Source of the DNA: Marinobacterium_D sp050908845
GTDB taxonomy: Bacteria > Pseudomonadota > Gammaproteobacteria > Pseudomonadales > Balneatricaceae
Assembly (NCBI RefSeq): GCF_050908845.1
Contig: NZ_CP194171.1
Coordinates: 3,844,001-3,908,000 of the forward strand
Direction: 5' to 3'
DNA: 64,000 bases
The notes under the pieces are model-generated. The model saw only the letters and a list, made by a program, of their open reading frames with translations. It ran no database searches and was not told the DNA's origin. The position numbers were made by a program, and so were the translations under genes. Positions 43,698-52,212 of the stretch are shown here, piece by piece (positions within the stretch are counted from its first letter, which is position 1; every line of letters starts with the position of its first letter).

Positions 43698-45389
43698 ATG
43701 ACAGCCACAGCCGATACCACGCTGACCGAGTCCCGGACACTGCCCCGCCTAAGGGGGCTGCTGCCCGGCTGGTACAGTATCGGCTGGGGCACCGCTCTGC
43801 TGGTCATGTTACCGGTGCTGGCCGTGCTCTGGCTGGCACTCTTCCCCACCGAAAATATCTGGCCTCACCTGGCCTCAACGGTATTACCGGTCTATATCAA
43901 ATCGACGCTGATCCTGATGGTCGGCACCGGTGCCCTGTCGGTGGCGATCGGCGTGGGGACCGCCTGGCTGGTGACGCTGTGTAACTTCCCCGGGCGACGC
44001 CTGTTTGAATGGGCACTGCTGCTGCCCTTTGCCATTCCGGCCTATGTAATCGCCTATATCTACACCGACCTGCTCGAATATGCAGGCCCGCTGCAGATTT
44101 TCCTGCGCGACCTGTTCGGCTGGGAAACCGCCCGTGACTACTGGTTCCCGGAGATCCGCAGTATCGGCGGTGCGATCCTGATGCTGACGCTGGTGCTCTA
44201 CCCTTACGTTTACCTGCTGGCCCGCGCCAGCTTCCTGGAACAGTCGATGAGCATCCGCGATGCCAGCCGCATGCTCGGCTGCACGCCCTGGCAGAGCTTC
44301 TACCGTGTATCCCTGCCGATCGCGCGCCCCGCCATCGCCGTGGGCCTGTCGCTGGTCTCCATGGAAACGATCAACGACTTCGGCACCGTGGATTACTTCG
44401 CCGTTAAAAGCATGTCCGCGGGCATTTACGATGCCTGGCTCAACATGGGCAATGTGGGTGCCGCGGCACAGATCGCCAGCCTGATGATGATCTTTGTCGT
44501 GGTGCTGATCACTCTGGAGCGGGTGGCGCGGGCCAAGTCACGTCAGTACACCAGCGCCGATCGCTACCGCACCATCGAGCGCTACCGGCTGACGCCCACC
44601 CGTGCCTGGCTCTGCTCTCTGGCCTGTGCCCTGCCGGTTCTATTCGGCTTTGTCGTACCCTTTATCAGCCTGACCGATATGTCCCTGGCCCACCTGGACC
44701 AGTTCAGCGACAGCGACTTCCTCGGCTTTGCTACCAACAGCTTTACGCTGTCCAGCGTCACCGCCCTGCTGGCGGCGGCGATCGCCGTTGTGCTTTCCTA
44801 CAGCAAGCGCCTCTATGCAGACAAACGTTCGCTGCAGGTGGCAGCGCGCATGAGCAACCTGGGTTACGCCCTGCCGGGTGCTGTCCTGGCGATCGGCGTG
44901 ATCATCCCGCTGGCCGCGTTCGATAACAGCATCGATAGCTTTATGCGTGAGCATTTCGGTATCAGTACCGGCTTGCTGCTTAGCGGCACACCGTTCGCGC
45001 TGGTGTTTGCCTACTGTGTGCGTTTCCTCGCCGTCTCCGGCGGCGCCGTGGATTCATCGCTCGGCAAGGTCACGCCCAGCATGGATATGGCATCACGCTC
45101 ACTCGGTGCCAATACGCTGAGAACCCTGAAAGAGGTCCACCTGCCGCTGATTCGCGGCGGCCTGCTTACCGGCCTGCTGGTGGTGTTCGTGGACTGTATG
45201 AAGGAGCTGCCGGCAACGCTGATCCTGCGCCCTTTCAACTACGATACGCTGGCAACCTACGTTTACCAGTACGCATCGGACGAGCAGATCGAGAGCTGCT
45301 CGCCGGCAGCCCTGCTGATCGTACTGGTGGGGATAATTCCGGTGATTCTGCTAAGCCGCACGATTACCGCGACACGAGCAAGCCGGTAA
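43698..45389 (+). CDS. fbpB: Fe(III) ABC transporter, fused permease
   Basis: A 563-residue permease with about 12 helices and two fused BPD_transp_1 domains, as usual for FbpB/SfuB. Each half has an EAA-type loop that docks the ATPase: DASRMLGCTPWQSFYRVSLPI (core RMLGCTPWQSF) and MASRSLGANTLRTLKEVHLPL (core RSLGANTLRTL). It moves iron delivered by FbpA into the cytoplasm. GGAG six bases before ATG. The ATPase gene is not downstream in the operon but convergent on the other strand. Confidence 0.93.
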   Translation: MTATADTTLTESRTLPRLRGLLPGWYSIGWGTALLVMLPVLAVLWLALFPTENIWPHLASTVLPVYIKSTLILMVGTGALSVAIGVGTAWLVTLCNFPGRRLFEWALLLPFAIPAYVIAYIYTDLLEYAGPLQIFLRDLFGWETARDYWFPEIRSIGGAILMLTLVLYPYVYLLARASFLEQSMSIRDASRMLGCTPWQSFYRVSLPIARPAIAVGLSLVSMETINDFGTVDYFAVKSMSAGIYDAWLNMGNVGAAAQIASLMMIFVVVLITLERVARAKSRQYTSADRYRTIERYRLTPTRAWLCSLACALPVLFGFVVPFISLTDMSLAHLDQFSDSDFLGFATNSFTLSSVTALLAAAIAVVLSYSKRLYADKRSLQVAARMSNLGYALPGAVLAIGVIIPLAAFDNSIDSFMREHFGISTGLLLSGTPFALVFAYCVRFLAVSGGAVDSSLGKVTPSMDMASRSLGANTLRTLKEVHLPLIRGGLLTGLLVVFVDCMKELPATLILRPFNYDTLATYVYQYASDEQIESCSPAALLIVLVGIIPVILLSRTITATRASR

Positions 45390-45438
45390 GCGGCGCGCGC
45401 CGCAACGCACGCCAGTTTGCAAAGCCTGCTGAAAGCTA

Positions 45439-46491
45439 TTAACGGTCGAAGAATACTATCGGCCGGTGCGGTGCCACATGCAGGGACACCTGCTCACCGT
45501 TCGGGTAACGGTGCATACCGCTCTCCACGGCCTGCAGCTCTTTGCCTGACGCAAGTTTCAGATGGTAGAGGGTCTGACTGCCCTGGAACTCGCAACTGAG
45601 CACCTCGGCCCTGACATCCCCTTCATGGCTTAACTGGATATCCCCGGGCCGCAGAAACAACTTCAGCCCTAGCCCCTCACAGCCGTCCGCGCCAAAGGGC
45701 TCGGCAAATTCCAGGTCACCCAGCTCGCAGGACAGGCGGTCGGTGGAGAGCGCCGTGCCCGCCAGCATCACCCCCTTACCGACAAATGAAGCGACTTCCG
45801 GTGTTGCCGGCTGGTAGAACAGCTCCTCTGGTGTCCCCCACTGCTGCACCTGTCCCTGGGACAGCACCCCAAGACGATCACTGATCGTGAACGCTTCCTG
45901 CTGATCATGGGTCACCATGATCGAGGCGATCTGCTGCTTCTTCAGAATCCGGCGCATCTCCGCGGACAGCTGCCGGCGCAGATCCGTATCCAGGTTGGAG
46001 AACGGCTCATCCATCAGCAGCAGGCGGGGCTTCGGCGCCAGCGCGCGGGCCAGAGCAACACGCTGCTGCTGACCGCCGGAGAGTTCATGGGGATAGCGCT
46101 TGCCAAGATCCGGCAGCTCAACCAGGTTGAGCACCTCGTCGACCGCCTGCTGCTTTTCCCGCTTGCTCCAGCCCTTGAGGCCAAAGGCGATATTCTCGGC
46201 GATGGTCAGGTGTGGGAAGAGCGCATAATCCTGGAACACCATCCCCATGCCGCGCTTCTCCGGCGGCACCACCTGGCTGGCATCGCTGATCACCTCGCCG
46301 TTAATAAAGATGGCGCCCGCTTCGGGTTCGATGAAGCCGGCGATAGCGCGAAGAACCGTGGTCTTTCCGCAACCGCTGGGGCCAAGCAGACAGGCGATTT
46401 CGCCTTCTTGAATGGAAAAACTGACCGACTGCAGTACCGGGTTTCCCTCATAGGCACACTGAAGTTTTTCAACGGAAAGAAGTTCGCGCAT
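45439..46491 (-). CDS. fbpC: Fe(III) ABC transporter, ATP-binding protein
   Basis: A 350-residue ATPase that powers FbpB. Walker A GPSGCGKTT, Q-loop FQDYALFPH, signature LSGGQQQRVALARAL, Walker B LLLMDEPFSNLD and switch His in VTHDQQEA. A C-terminal TOBE-like regulatory domain (about 240-350) completes the CUT1/FbpC length. ATG at 46491 has AGGA six bases upstream; the TTG at 46518 is less likely. It faces fbpB tail to tail and must have its own promoter, which fits the separate Fur-like site found upstream. Confidence 0.92.
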   Translation of the reverse strand: MRELLSVEKLQCAYEGNPVLQSVSFSIQEGEIACLLGPSGCGKTTVLRAIAGFIEPEAGAIFINGEVISDASQVVPPEKRGMGMVFQDYALFPHLTIAENIAFGLKGWSKREKQQAVDEVLNLVELPDLGKRYPHELSGGQQQRVALARALAPKPRLLLMDEPFSNLDTDLRRQLSAEMRRILKKQQIASIMVTHDQQEAFTISDRLGVLSQGQVQQWGTPEELFYQPATPEVASFVGKGVMLAGTALSTDRLSCELGDLEFAEPFGADGCEGLGLKLFLRPGDIQLSHEGDVRAEVLSCEFQGSQTLYHLKLASGKELQAVESGMHRYPNGEQVSLHVAPHRPIVFFDR

Positions 46492-46592
46492 AGATATCCT
46501 GCTCTCAATCCGGCGCAATCAGCCTCGCTAGCAGGAGACGAAATGCGCAACGGACGGCCTAAAAACCTGTAAAACCAGGGGATAATAATAAT

Positions 46593-46607
46593 TGAAAATC
46601 ATTCTTG
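46593..46607. promoter_or_regulatory. weak Fur-box-like site upstream of fbpC
   Basis: TGAAAAT-c-ATTCTTG keeps about 10 of 14 positions of the 7-1-7 Fur consensus in a very AT-rich stretch. It lies about 100 bp before the fbpC ATG and overlaps the last codons of ampD. Confidence 0.45.
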
Positions 46608-47165
46608 ATTACCAGCAACCAGTGACGTCCGGTAGCGACGCCAGTCAAACGCCGGACCCGGGTCCGTCTTGCGCCCCGGAGCGATATCACTGTGACCGCA
46701 GATCCGATCCAGGTTTATCTGCGGATAGGCCTGCATCAGCGTAGCCGTGATCTGGGCCAGCACGCGGTACTGCGCATCGGTGTACGGTGTGTCGTCGGCT
46801 CCTTCCAACTCGATACCGATGGAGAAGTCGTTACACGCTTCCCTTCCGTCAAAGCAGGAGCGCCCGGCATGCCAGGCCCGCTTGTCGAAGGGCACAAACT
46901 GGGTGACCTTTCCATGACGGTCGATCAACAGATGCGCCGATACCTCCAACTGGTGAATATCGCGATAGTAGGGGTGTTCATCCGGATCCAGGCAGTTGGT
47001 AAACAGCTGGCGGATCCCCTGCCCGCCGAACTGACCCGGCGGCAGGCTGATATTGTGGATAACCAGCAGCGAGATCTCGCAATTAGGCCGCTCATTTTGG
47101 TTGGCCGAGGGGCACTGGGTCGCCCCCTCCAGCCGATGTGCCTTAATCGAAAATAGAGTTGTCAT
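46599..47165 (-). CDS. ampD: 1,6-anhydro-N-acetylmuramyl-L-alanine amidase
   Basis: A 188-residue cytoplasmic zinc amidase of peptidoglycan recycling that releases the peptide from anhydro-muropeptides; its loss usually derepresses ampC-type beta-lactamases. Zinc-ligand regions are visible: VIHNISLPPGQFGG, AWHAG, and GHSDIAPGRKTDPG with His and Asp. The whole length and the PPGQFGG and KTDPGPAFDW segments match E. coli AmpD (183 residues). ATG at 47165 is chosen over a longer frame from 47207. Divergent from nadC. Confidence 0.94.
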   Translation of the reverse strand: MTTLFSIKAHRLEGATQCPSANQNERPNCEISLLVIHNISLPPGQFGGQGIRQLFTNCLDPDEHPYYRDIHQLEVSAHLLIDRHGKVTQFVPFDKRAWHAGRSCFDGREACNDFSIGIELEGADDTPYTDAQYRVLAQITATLMQAYPQINLDRICGHSDIAPGRKTDPGPAFDWRRYRTSLVAGNQE

Positions 47166-47279
47166 GATGGATCCGGGTACCTTCTCCGGCAGCGCTAAAA
47201 TAACCACCGCACCTGTTCTCGCCTCGATGCGGTTTCGCTAGAATATCGGCCCCGAACAACACCCGCAACGGAACTCCCC

Positions 47280-48119
47280 ATGCTGAACCTGACCGACCTG
47301 AAACCGGTGATCGAAGAAAACGTCCGCCATGCACTCGCTGAAGATGTGGGCAGTGGCGACATCACCGCCGCTCTGATTCCCGAGTCTGATCAAAGCCAGG
47401 GGCGTGTTATCAGCCGGGAAAAAGCGGTTATCTGCGGTACCGCATGGGTGGATGAAGTATTCCGGCAGGTGGATCCTGACGTCAGTATCGAGTGGAAAGT
47501 AAAAGACGGTGACCTGGTCGAACCGGACCAGACCCTGTTTACGCTTGAAGGCGCATCACGCAGCCTGCTGACCGGCGAGCGCGCGGCGCTCAACTTCCTG
47601 CAGACCCTGTCGGGCACCGCAACCCTGAGCCGCAGCTATGCCGACCGCGTCGCCGATACCGGCGTCAGACTGCTGGATACCCGCAAGACCATCCCGGGTC
47701 TGCGTATGGCGCAGAAATACGCCGTCAGCTGCGGTGGCTGCCACAACCACCGCATCGGCTTGTTCGACGCATTCCTGATCAAGGAAAACCATATTCTCGC
47801 CTGTGGCGGTATCGCTGCGGCAGTGAGCACAGCCCGCAGCATGCACGCAGACAAGCCGGTGGAAGTCGAAGTGGAAAACCGCGAGCAGCTCGCTGAAGCG
47901 CTGGAAGCCGGGGCCGATATCATCATGCTGGATAACTTCAGTCCCGATGAAATGATCGATGCCGTGACCTTCACGGCGGGACGCGCCAAGCTGGAAGCCT
48001 CCGGCAACATCACCGACGAGACCCTGGTGGAGTTTGCCAGAACAGGCGTGGACTACATCTCAATCGGCGCCCTGACCAAACACTGCCGGGCGGTCGACCT
48101 GTCGATGCGCCTGGTTTAA
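47280..48119 (+). CDS. nadC: nicotinate-nucleotide pyrophosphorylase (carboxylating)
   Basis: A 279-residue quinolinate phosphoribosyltransferase that makes nicotinate mononucleotide in de novo NAD synthesis. Typical blocks: EDVGSGDITAALIP, ERAALNFLQTLSGTAT, LLDTRKTIPGLR, KYAVSCGGCHNHR, EVEVENREQL, DIIMLDNFSPDEM and the end DYISIGALTKH. Active-site Arg, His and Lys residues lie in these blocks. The ampD-nadC divergent arrangement is the same as in Pseudomonas and E. coli. Confidence 0.96.
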   Translation: MLNLTDLKPVIEENVRHALAEDVGSGDITAALIPESDQSQGRVISREKAVICGTAWVDEVFRQVDPDVSIEWKVKDGDLVEPDQTLFTLEGASRSLLTGERAALNFLQTLSGTATLSRSYADRVADTGVRLLDTRKTIPGLRMAQKYAVSCGGCHNHRIGLFDAFLIKENHILACGGIAAAVSTARSMHADKPVEVEVENREQLAEALEAGADIIMLDNFSPDEMIDAVTFTAGRAKLEASGNITDETLVEFARTGVDYISIGALTKHCRAVDLSMRLV

Positions 48120-48134
48120 TTCTCTTGATACAAA

Positions 48135-48158
48135 AAGGCCAGCTACTGTGCTGGCCTT
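48135..48158 (+). terminator. hairpin after nadC
   Basis: AAGGCCAG-ctactgtg-CTGGCCTT, 15 bp after the nadC stop, with an A-tract before and short T run after; may serve both nadC and the convergent small gene. Confidence 0.65.
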
Positions 48159-48188
48159 AAACGACTCACTGCGATTTTCTAGTCAGAT

Positions 48189-48533
48189 TTACTGGCAGCT
48201 GGCGGCACCTATCTGCACCCACTCGTCGTCATTCTGAATCTGCAGCACATCGAACACCTCTACCTGAGCGGGACTGATACCGTTCTGCAGCATGATTGAA
48301 CAGGCATCACGCGCCTCGGCATCACGATTGGAACCATCGGGAATCACTCCAATCCCCAGCCGGCGCCCCTTGTCCCACCAAACGGGCTGAGCCGGCAGGT
48401 CCAGCGTCTGCATCACCTCGGTCGCCACCTTATCACGCACCTCCGCAGACACCTCTTTACGACCGGTTTCTATGTACCAGGTTACCCCGATACTCAGGGC
48501 AATCAGGATAAGGACCATCAGGCGTTTGTTCAT
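48189..48533 (-). CDS. hypothetical small membrane-anchored protein
   Basis: A 114-residue protein with one N-terminal hydrophobic segment (LMVLILIALSIGVTWYI), so it is anchored to the inner membrane or exported. The soluble part has paired Cys residues (DACSIM and the terminal SCQ) that could form a disulfide in the periplasm. No domain is recognised. ATG at 48533 is chosen; one five codons earlier is possible. It is next to the RAYT/repeat array. Confidence 0.6.
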   Translation of the reverse strand: MNKRLMVLILIALSIGVTWYIETGRKEVSAEVRDKVATEVMQTLDLPAQPVWWDKGRRLGIGVIPDGSNRDAEARDACSIMLQNGISPAQVEVFDVLQIQNDDEWVQIGAASCQ

Positions 48534-48756
48534 TACGGGGAATTCCATCGCGGGTTGGCATTATTCTTGGCTTGGGAGTGTGCCGGGATGCTCCCCGGCT
48601 GGCAACCGGACTAAAGCCTAAATTGGGGTCAGAGTAAAAATACTACGGCATCCACTGCATTCCACGTGGCTACGACACATTCACCACCTCTGGCTATGTT
48701 ACCCTCAACGCCAGGCCCTGAAAGGAATCGGGGCCAGCTGGACTCAAGGAAGAGCT

Positions 48757-49452
48757 ATGGCAAGAAGACCAAGAGCCTGCCCAGCAGGCATCCCTCAGCA
48801 TATTATTCAACGTGGCAATAATCGGCAGATCTGTTTCGTTGGTGATGAGGATTACGCAGCCTATGCACAGTGGCTAACCGACGCATCTCAACGCTTCGAA
48901 GTACATATCCACGCCTGGGTATTTATGACCAACCACGTTCATTTATTGGCTACGCCCCTGAAGGCAGGTGCTGTCTCGGCCATGATGCAACACCTGGGGC
49001 GGCACTATGTGCGCTACTTCAACAGAGCCTATCAGCGCACAGGCACCTTATGGGAAGGCCGATTTAAATCCTGCCTCGTTCAGTCCGAGCAGTATTTGCT
49101 GACCTGCCAGCGATACATCGAGCTGAACCCCGTCAGAGCCCGAATGGTAGGACACCCTGCCGATTACCACTGGAGCAGCTACCACGCACACGCTCAGGGA
49201 ATCGATACCGAACTGTGGACACCACATGAGCTGTATTTAAGCCTAGGTAAAAACAGCACAGAGCGGCAACAATACTACCAGGCACTTTTCAGCAACCCAC
49301 TGCCCAGTGAGCAGCTGCAACGGATTCAGCAGTCGGTCAACCAAGGGTTAGCGCTGGGCAACGACCGCTTCCGTGATGAAATCGAGATACTTACTGGTGT
49401 TCGTCAGAAAATATTGAAGGCGGGAAGGAAGAAAAAGAAGGAGGAGGGATAA
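48757..49452 (+). CDS. REP-associated tyrosine transposase (RAYT), intact
   Basis: A 231-residue Y1 HUH single-strand transposase of the IS200-like RAYT group. The HUH motif is HVH in MTNHVHLLATP, and the candidate catalytic Tyr lies in the following helix EQYLLTCQRYIELNPVRARMV. The start MARRPR...GIPQHIIQRGNNRQ and a basic, Lys-rich tail are typical. Such enzymes cut and rejoin REP hairpins; most are domesticated and not mobile by themselves. ATG at 48757 has AAGGAAG upstream. A repeat copy lies upstream in inverted orientation and another overlaps the stop. Confidence 0.9.
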   Translation: MARRPRACPAGIPQHIIQRGNNRQICFVGDEDYAAYAQWLTDASQRFEVHIHAWVFMTNHVHLLATPLKAGAVSAMMQHLGRHYVRYFNRAYQRTGTLWEGRFKSCLVQSEQYLLTCQRYIELNPVRARMVGHPADYHWSSYHAHAQGIDTELWTPHELYLSLGKNSTERQQYYQALFSNPLPSEQLQRIQQSVNQGLALGNDRFRDEIEILTGVRQKILKAGRKKKKEEG

Positions 49453-49626
49453 ATTTTACTCTGACCCCGATTTCGCTGACCCCGATTTCGCGAAACACGA
49501 ATTCGAAACAAAAAGGACCGCCGAAGCGATCCTCTCTGAAGAACCCGGGCTAGGCCAGAAATGTTACTCTGACCCCGATTTTGGGGATAAGGGGCGGCAG
49601 AAATATTACTCTGACCCCGATTTCCC

Positions 49627-50105
49627 TTAAAGAAAGAGCGCTATCGTCAATGATGCAGCATCTTGGCAGGCGATATGTTCGCTATTTCAACAGCAGATAC
49701 CGACGAACAGGAACCTTGTGGGAAGGCCGTTTCAAATCCTGGCTCATTCAACCAGAGCAATACCTGTTGGCCTGCCAACGATATATTGAAATGAATCCAG
49801 TGAAAGCTCGAATGGTGGAGCACCCTTCCCAATATCACTGGAGCAGCTACCAGGCACATGCACAGGGTATCGATTCTGTGTTGTGGACGCCTCATCAGCA
49901 ATATCTGAATCTGGGGAAGAATATGACGGAGCGGCAGCGGAACTATAAAGAGCTGTTCAAAAAACCATTGCCCGATGAGCGGATACTGCAGTCTTTCAAT
50001 CAGGGTTTAGCCCTAGGCAACGACCGCTTTCGTGATGAGATCGAGCGACTTACCGGAGTACGCCAGCAACTACTTAAACCTGGCAGGAAGAAAAGAAAGG
50101 AATAA
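49627..50105 (+). pseudogene. 5'-truncated RAYT (copy 2)
   Basis: The frame reads from LKERALSSMMQHLGRRYVRYFN to the end GRKKRKE and aligns with the second two-thirds of the intact RAYT, at clearly lower identity than copy 3. The HUH motif and everything before it are missing. The first retained codons follow directly on the GATTTC end of a repeat copy (49601-49625). Without HUH it cannot be a working transposase. Confidence 0.85.
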
Positions 50106-50173
50106 ATGTTACTCTGCCCCCGGTTTCGTACTGTCAGGAAACGGCAGAAACAATGCTGGATGGGCTTAATTTA

Positions 50174-50782
50174 GGTTCTTCGCAGATTAGCGGGAAAGTG
50201 AGAAGTGCGGCAGCAAGAAGGGTTAAGGTTGTGTTCGCCAAAACTCGACCTACAACTCAACTGCTGCCGACGTCATGGATGCTAATCTGCTGAGCCTTTT
50301 CTGGGAAGGCTTCGAGCTTGAAAGCTACGAAGTCACCACCTCCAATACACTCTCCCTTCGACTACAACCGCGCTCTTCACAACCTCCTGTCTGTAGTGGT
50401 TGTGGTCAGGCCACGCTGTTGGTTCACGATGTCAGCAGACGACACGTGCGTGAGCGCGACCTGTTCGACTACCGCGTTTGGCTTGATGTACCCGTGCGCC
50501 GTGTGCGTTGTGTTGGCTGTGGTATTCGGCGTGAACAAATACATTGGCTTCCGGGGCGCCGAGGACTGACACAGGCTATGATTCGGCAAGTGGAAGTATT
50601 GGCGTCGTTGCTGCCGATTAAGCAAGTGGCAGAGCTGCTTGGCCTGCATTGGCATACGGTGAAGGCGATTGATCATCAGCGCCTGAGTCGCGAGGTGCAG
50701 GCGCCGGATCTAAGTCAGCTACGACGACTGATCATGGATGAGTTCGCGCTCTTCAAAGGGCATCGATATGCCACCGTGGCCA
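50174..50782 (+). mobile_element. left part of an ISL3-family element
   Basis: Begins with GGTTCTTCGCAGATTAGCGG, an ISL3-type terminal repeat, about 100 bp before the transposase start. The element breaks off inside the transposase gene and no right end is found; a duplicated RAYT tail follows at once. Confidence 0.7.
50275..50782 (+). pseudogene. 3'-truncated ISL3-family transposase
   Basis: N-terminal 169 residues of an ISL3 transposase: zinc ribbon (CSGCG ... CVGCG), helix-turn-helix (IKQVAELLGLHWHTVKAID) and the first catalytic Asp in MDEFALFKGHRYATV. The remaining DDE core is lost. The frame runs on for a few codons into unrelated RAYT sequence. Non-functional. Confidence 0.88.
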
Positions 50783-50875
50783 CTAGGCAACGACCGCTTT
50801 CGTGATGAGATCGAGCGACTTACCGCAGTACGCCAGCAACTACTTAAACCTGGCAGGAAGAAAAGAAAGGAATAA
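50783..50875 (+). pseudogene. duplicate of the RAYT copy 2 tail
   Basis: About 92 bp that match 50013-50105 with a single difference, encoding the tail LGNDRFRDEIERLT...KKRKE in a frame that is not linked to any start, followed by another repeat copy. It proves that ISL3 sequence was joined to a second copy of the RAYT 3' end. Confidence 0.85.
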
Positions 50876-50898
50876 ATGTTACTCTGACCCCGATTTCG

Positions 50899-51439
50899 CG
50901 CCTGGGTATTTATGACCAACCACGTTCATCTATTGGCTACGCCCCTGAAGGCAGGTGCTGTCTCGGCCATGATGCAACACCTGGGGCGGCACTATGTGCG
51001 CTACTTCAACAGAGCCTATCAGCGCACAGGCACCTTATGGGAAGGCCGATTTAAATCCTGCCTCGTTCAGTCCGAGCAGTATTTGCTGACCTGCCAGCGA
51101 TACATCGAGCTGAACCCCGTCAGAGCCCGAATGGTAGGACCCCCTGCCGATTACCATTGGAGCAGCTACCACGCACACGCTCAGGGAATCGATACCGAAC
51201 TGTGGACACCACATGAGCTGTATTTAAGCCTAGGGAAAAACGGGACAGAGCGGCAACAACATTATCAAGCGCTGTTCGTTAACCCACTGCCCAGTGAGCA
51301 GCTGCAACGGATTCAGCAGTCGGTCAACCAAGGGTTAGCGCTAGGCAACGACCGCTTCCGTAATGAAATCGAGATACTTACTGGTGTTCGTCAGAAAATG
51401 TTGAAGGCGGGAAGGAAGAAAAAGAAGGAGGAGGGATAA
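50899..51439 (+). pseudogene. 5'-truncated RAYT (copy 3), near-identical to copy 1
   Basis: From CGCCTGGGTATTTATGACC to the stop this is the same as 48912-49452 at a constant offset of 1987 bp, with about ten substitutions. The HUH region MTNHVHLLATP is kept, so a 175-residue protein from an ATG at 50912 is conceivable, but the first 51 residues of the enzyme, including the first strand, are missing. The break follows directly on the GATTTCG end of a repeat copy. A second homologous block (about 51492-51568 versus 49508-49582) follows the stop. Confidence 0.85.
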
Positions 51440-51588
51440 ATTTTACTCTGACCCCGATTTCCAAGAGAAAGAAAGGTAGGCGTGCTCCACAACAAAAAGG
51501 ACCGCCGAAGCGATCCTCTCTGCTGAACTCGGGGCTAGGCCAGAAATGTTACTCTGACCCCGATTTCCAATTTTTATTTCGATCTCTC

Positions 51589-52068
51589 TTAGTCACGCTG
51601 CGGGCAGCGGTTAGGATCGATCGTAGCGGGATCGCAAACCATAGTCCACGCTAGGTTGCCCGCATTAGTTTCAGTTGCTGTAAAGGTAATTACGTCGTTG
51701 CCGCCTGACGGGTCGACTTCATCAGCAGCGGCTCCGCCAGCCTCAAAGACGGTAGCGACGAAACCTGCCGTAGAAACAGCAGCGCCACTTACAACAATCG
51801 TCATGTCTACATGAGAACCGAAGAGGGACGCTTCATAACCTTGAGCATCAGCTGCTACGTTAGTCAAGTCTCCCTCTTCGGAAAAGAACTGCTCTACAGC
51901 GATCTTATTCGTCCCGAAAATAGAAGGCGCCTCGGAAAGCTTCGAACGAATCGTGTAATCCTGATAAGCCGGCAGCGCGATCGCAGCCAGAATACCGATG
52001 ATCGCTACAACGATCATCAATTCGATCAGCGTAAAGCCCTGCTGTTTCGCAAATTGTTTTTTCATCAT
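51589..52068 (-). CDS. pilA: type IV major pilin
   Basis: A 159-residue prepilin. The short basic leader ends QQG and is followed by FTLIELMIVVAIIGILAA: cleavage after Gly by PilD, N-methylation of Phe, and Glu at position 5 of the mature protein for assembly. A C-terminal Cys pair (VCDPATIDPNRC) forms the disulfide D-loop. The middle is Ala/Gly/Thr-rich, as usual for surface-variable pilins. Two adjacent ATGs (52068, 52065) follow GGAGAGATA; either could be used. It is transcribed from a sigma-54 promoter, with the regulator genes directly upstream. Confidence 0.94.
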   Translation of the reverse strand: MMKKQFAKQQGFTLIELMIVVAIIGILAAIALPAYQDYTIRSKLSEAPSIFGTNKIAVEQFFSEEGDLTNVAADAQGYEASLFGSHVDMTIVVSGAAVSTAGFVATVFEAGGAAADEVDPSGGNDVITFTATETNAGNLAWTMVCDPATIDPNRCPQRD

Positions 52069-52130
52069 TATCTCTCCAGCGAGTTTAACTTCCTGTAATT
52101 AAACGGCAGCTTGCCATTCAAAGGTTTCAC

Positions 52131-52147
52131 AGCAAGAGTAGTGCCAA
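52131..52147 (-). promoter_or_regulatory. sigma-54 promoter of pilA
   Basis: On the minus strand TTGGCACTACTCTTGCT carries the -24 (TGGCAC) and -12 (TTGCT) elements with correct 5-base spacing, 63 bp before the pilA start. Confidence 0.88.
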
Positions 52148-52212
52148 CATCAAACTTTCCCGTTTTCTGAGGCCTTGGACCCTGTGCGTGTTAGCGATGC
52201 TAAGGCAAAGGC

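Larger units (their letters stand above)
48621..51568. repeat. array of REP-like repeats, core TTACTCTGACCCCGATTT
   Basis: At least eight copies of a ~24-bp repeat lie in and around the RAYT genes: 48621-48641 (inverted, slightly diverged), 49451-49474 with an extra half copy at 49476-49492, 49559-49582, 49601-49625, 50104-50127 (diverged), 50874-50898, 51438-51462 and 51544-51568. Full form AAATNTTACTCTGACCCCGATTTC. The intact RAYT gene is bounded by an inverted pair. Copies follow each RAYT stop codon within a few bases. This is the usual layout of RAYT genes with their cognate REPs, though the copies here are unusually clustered. Confidence 0.85.

Noticed and set aside
48621..51568. CRISPR array
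   Set aside because: Repeats are irregularly spaced, one is inverted, and RAYT genes, not cas genes, accompany them.
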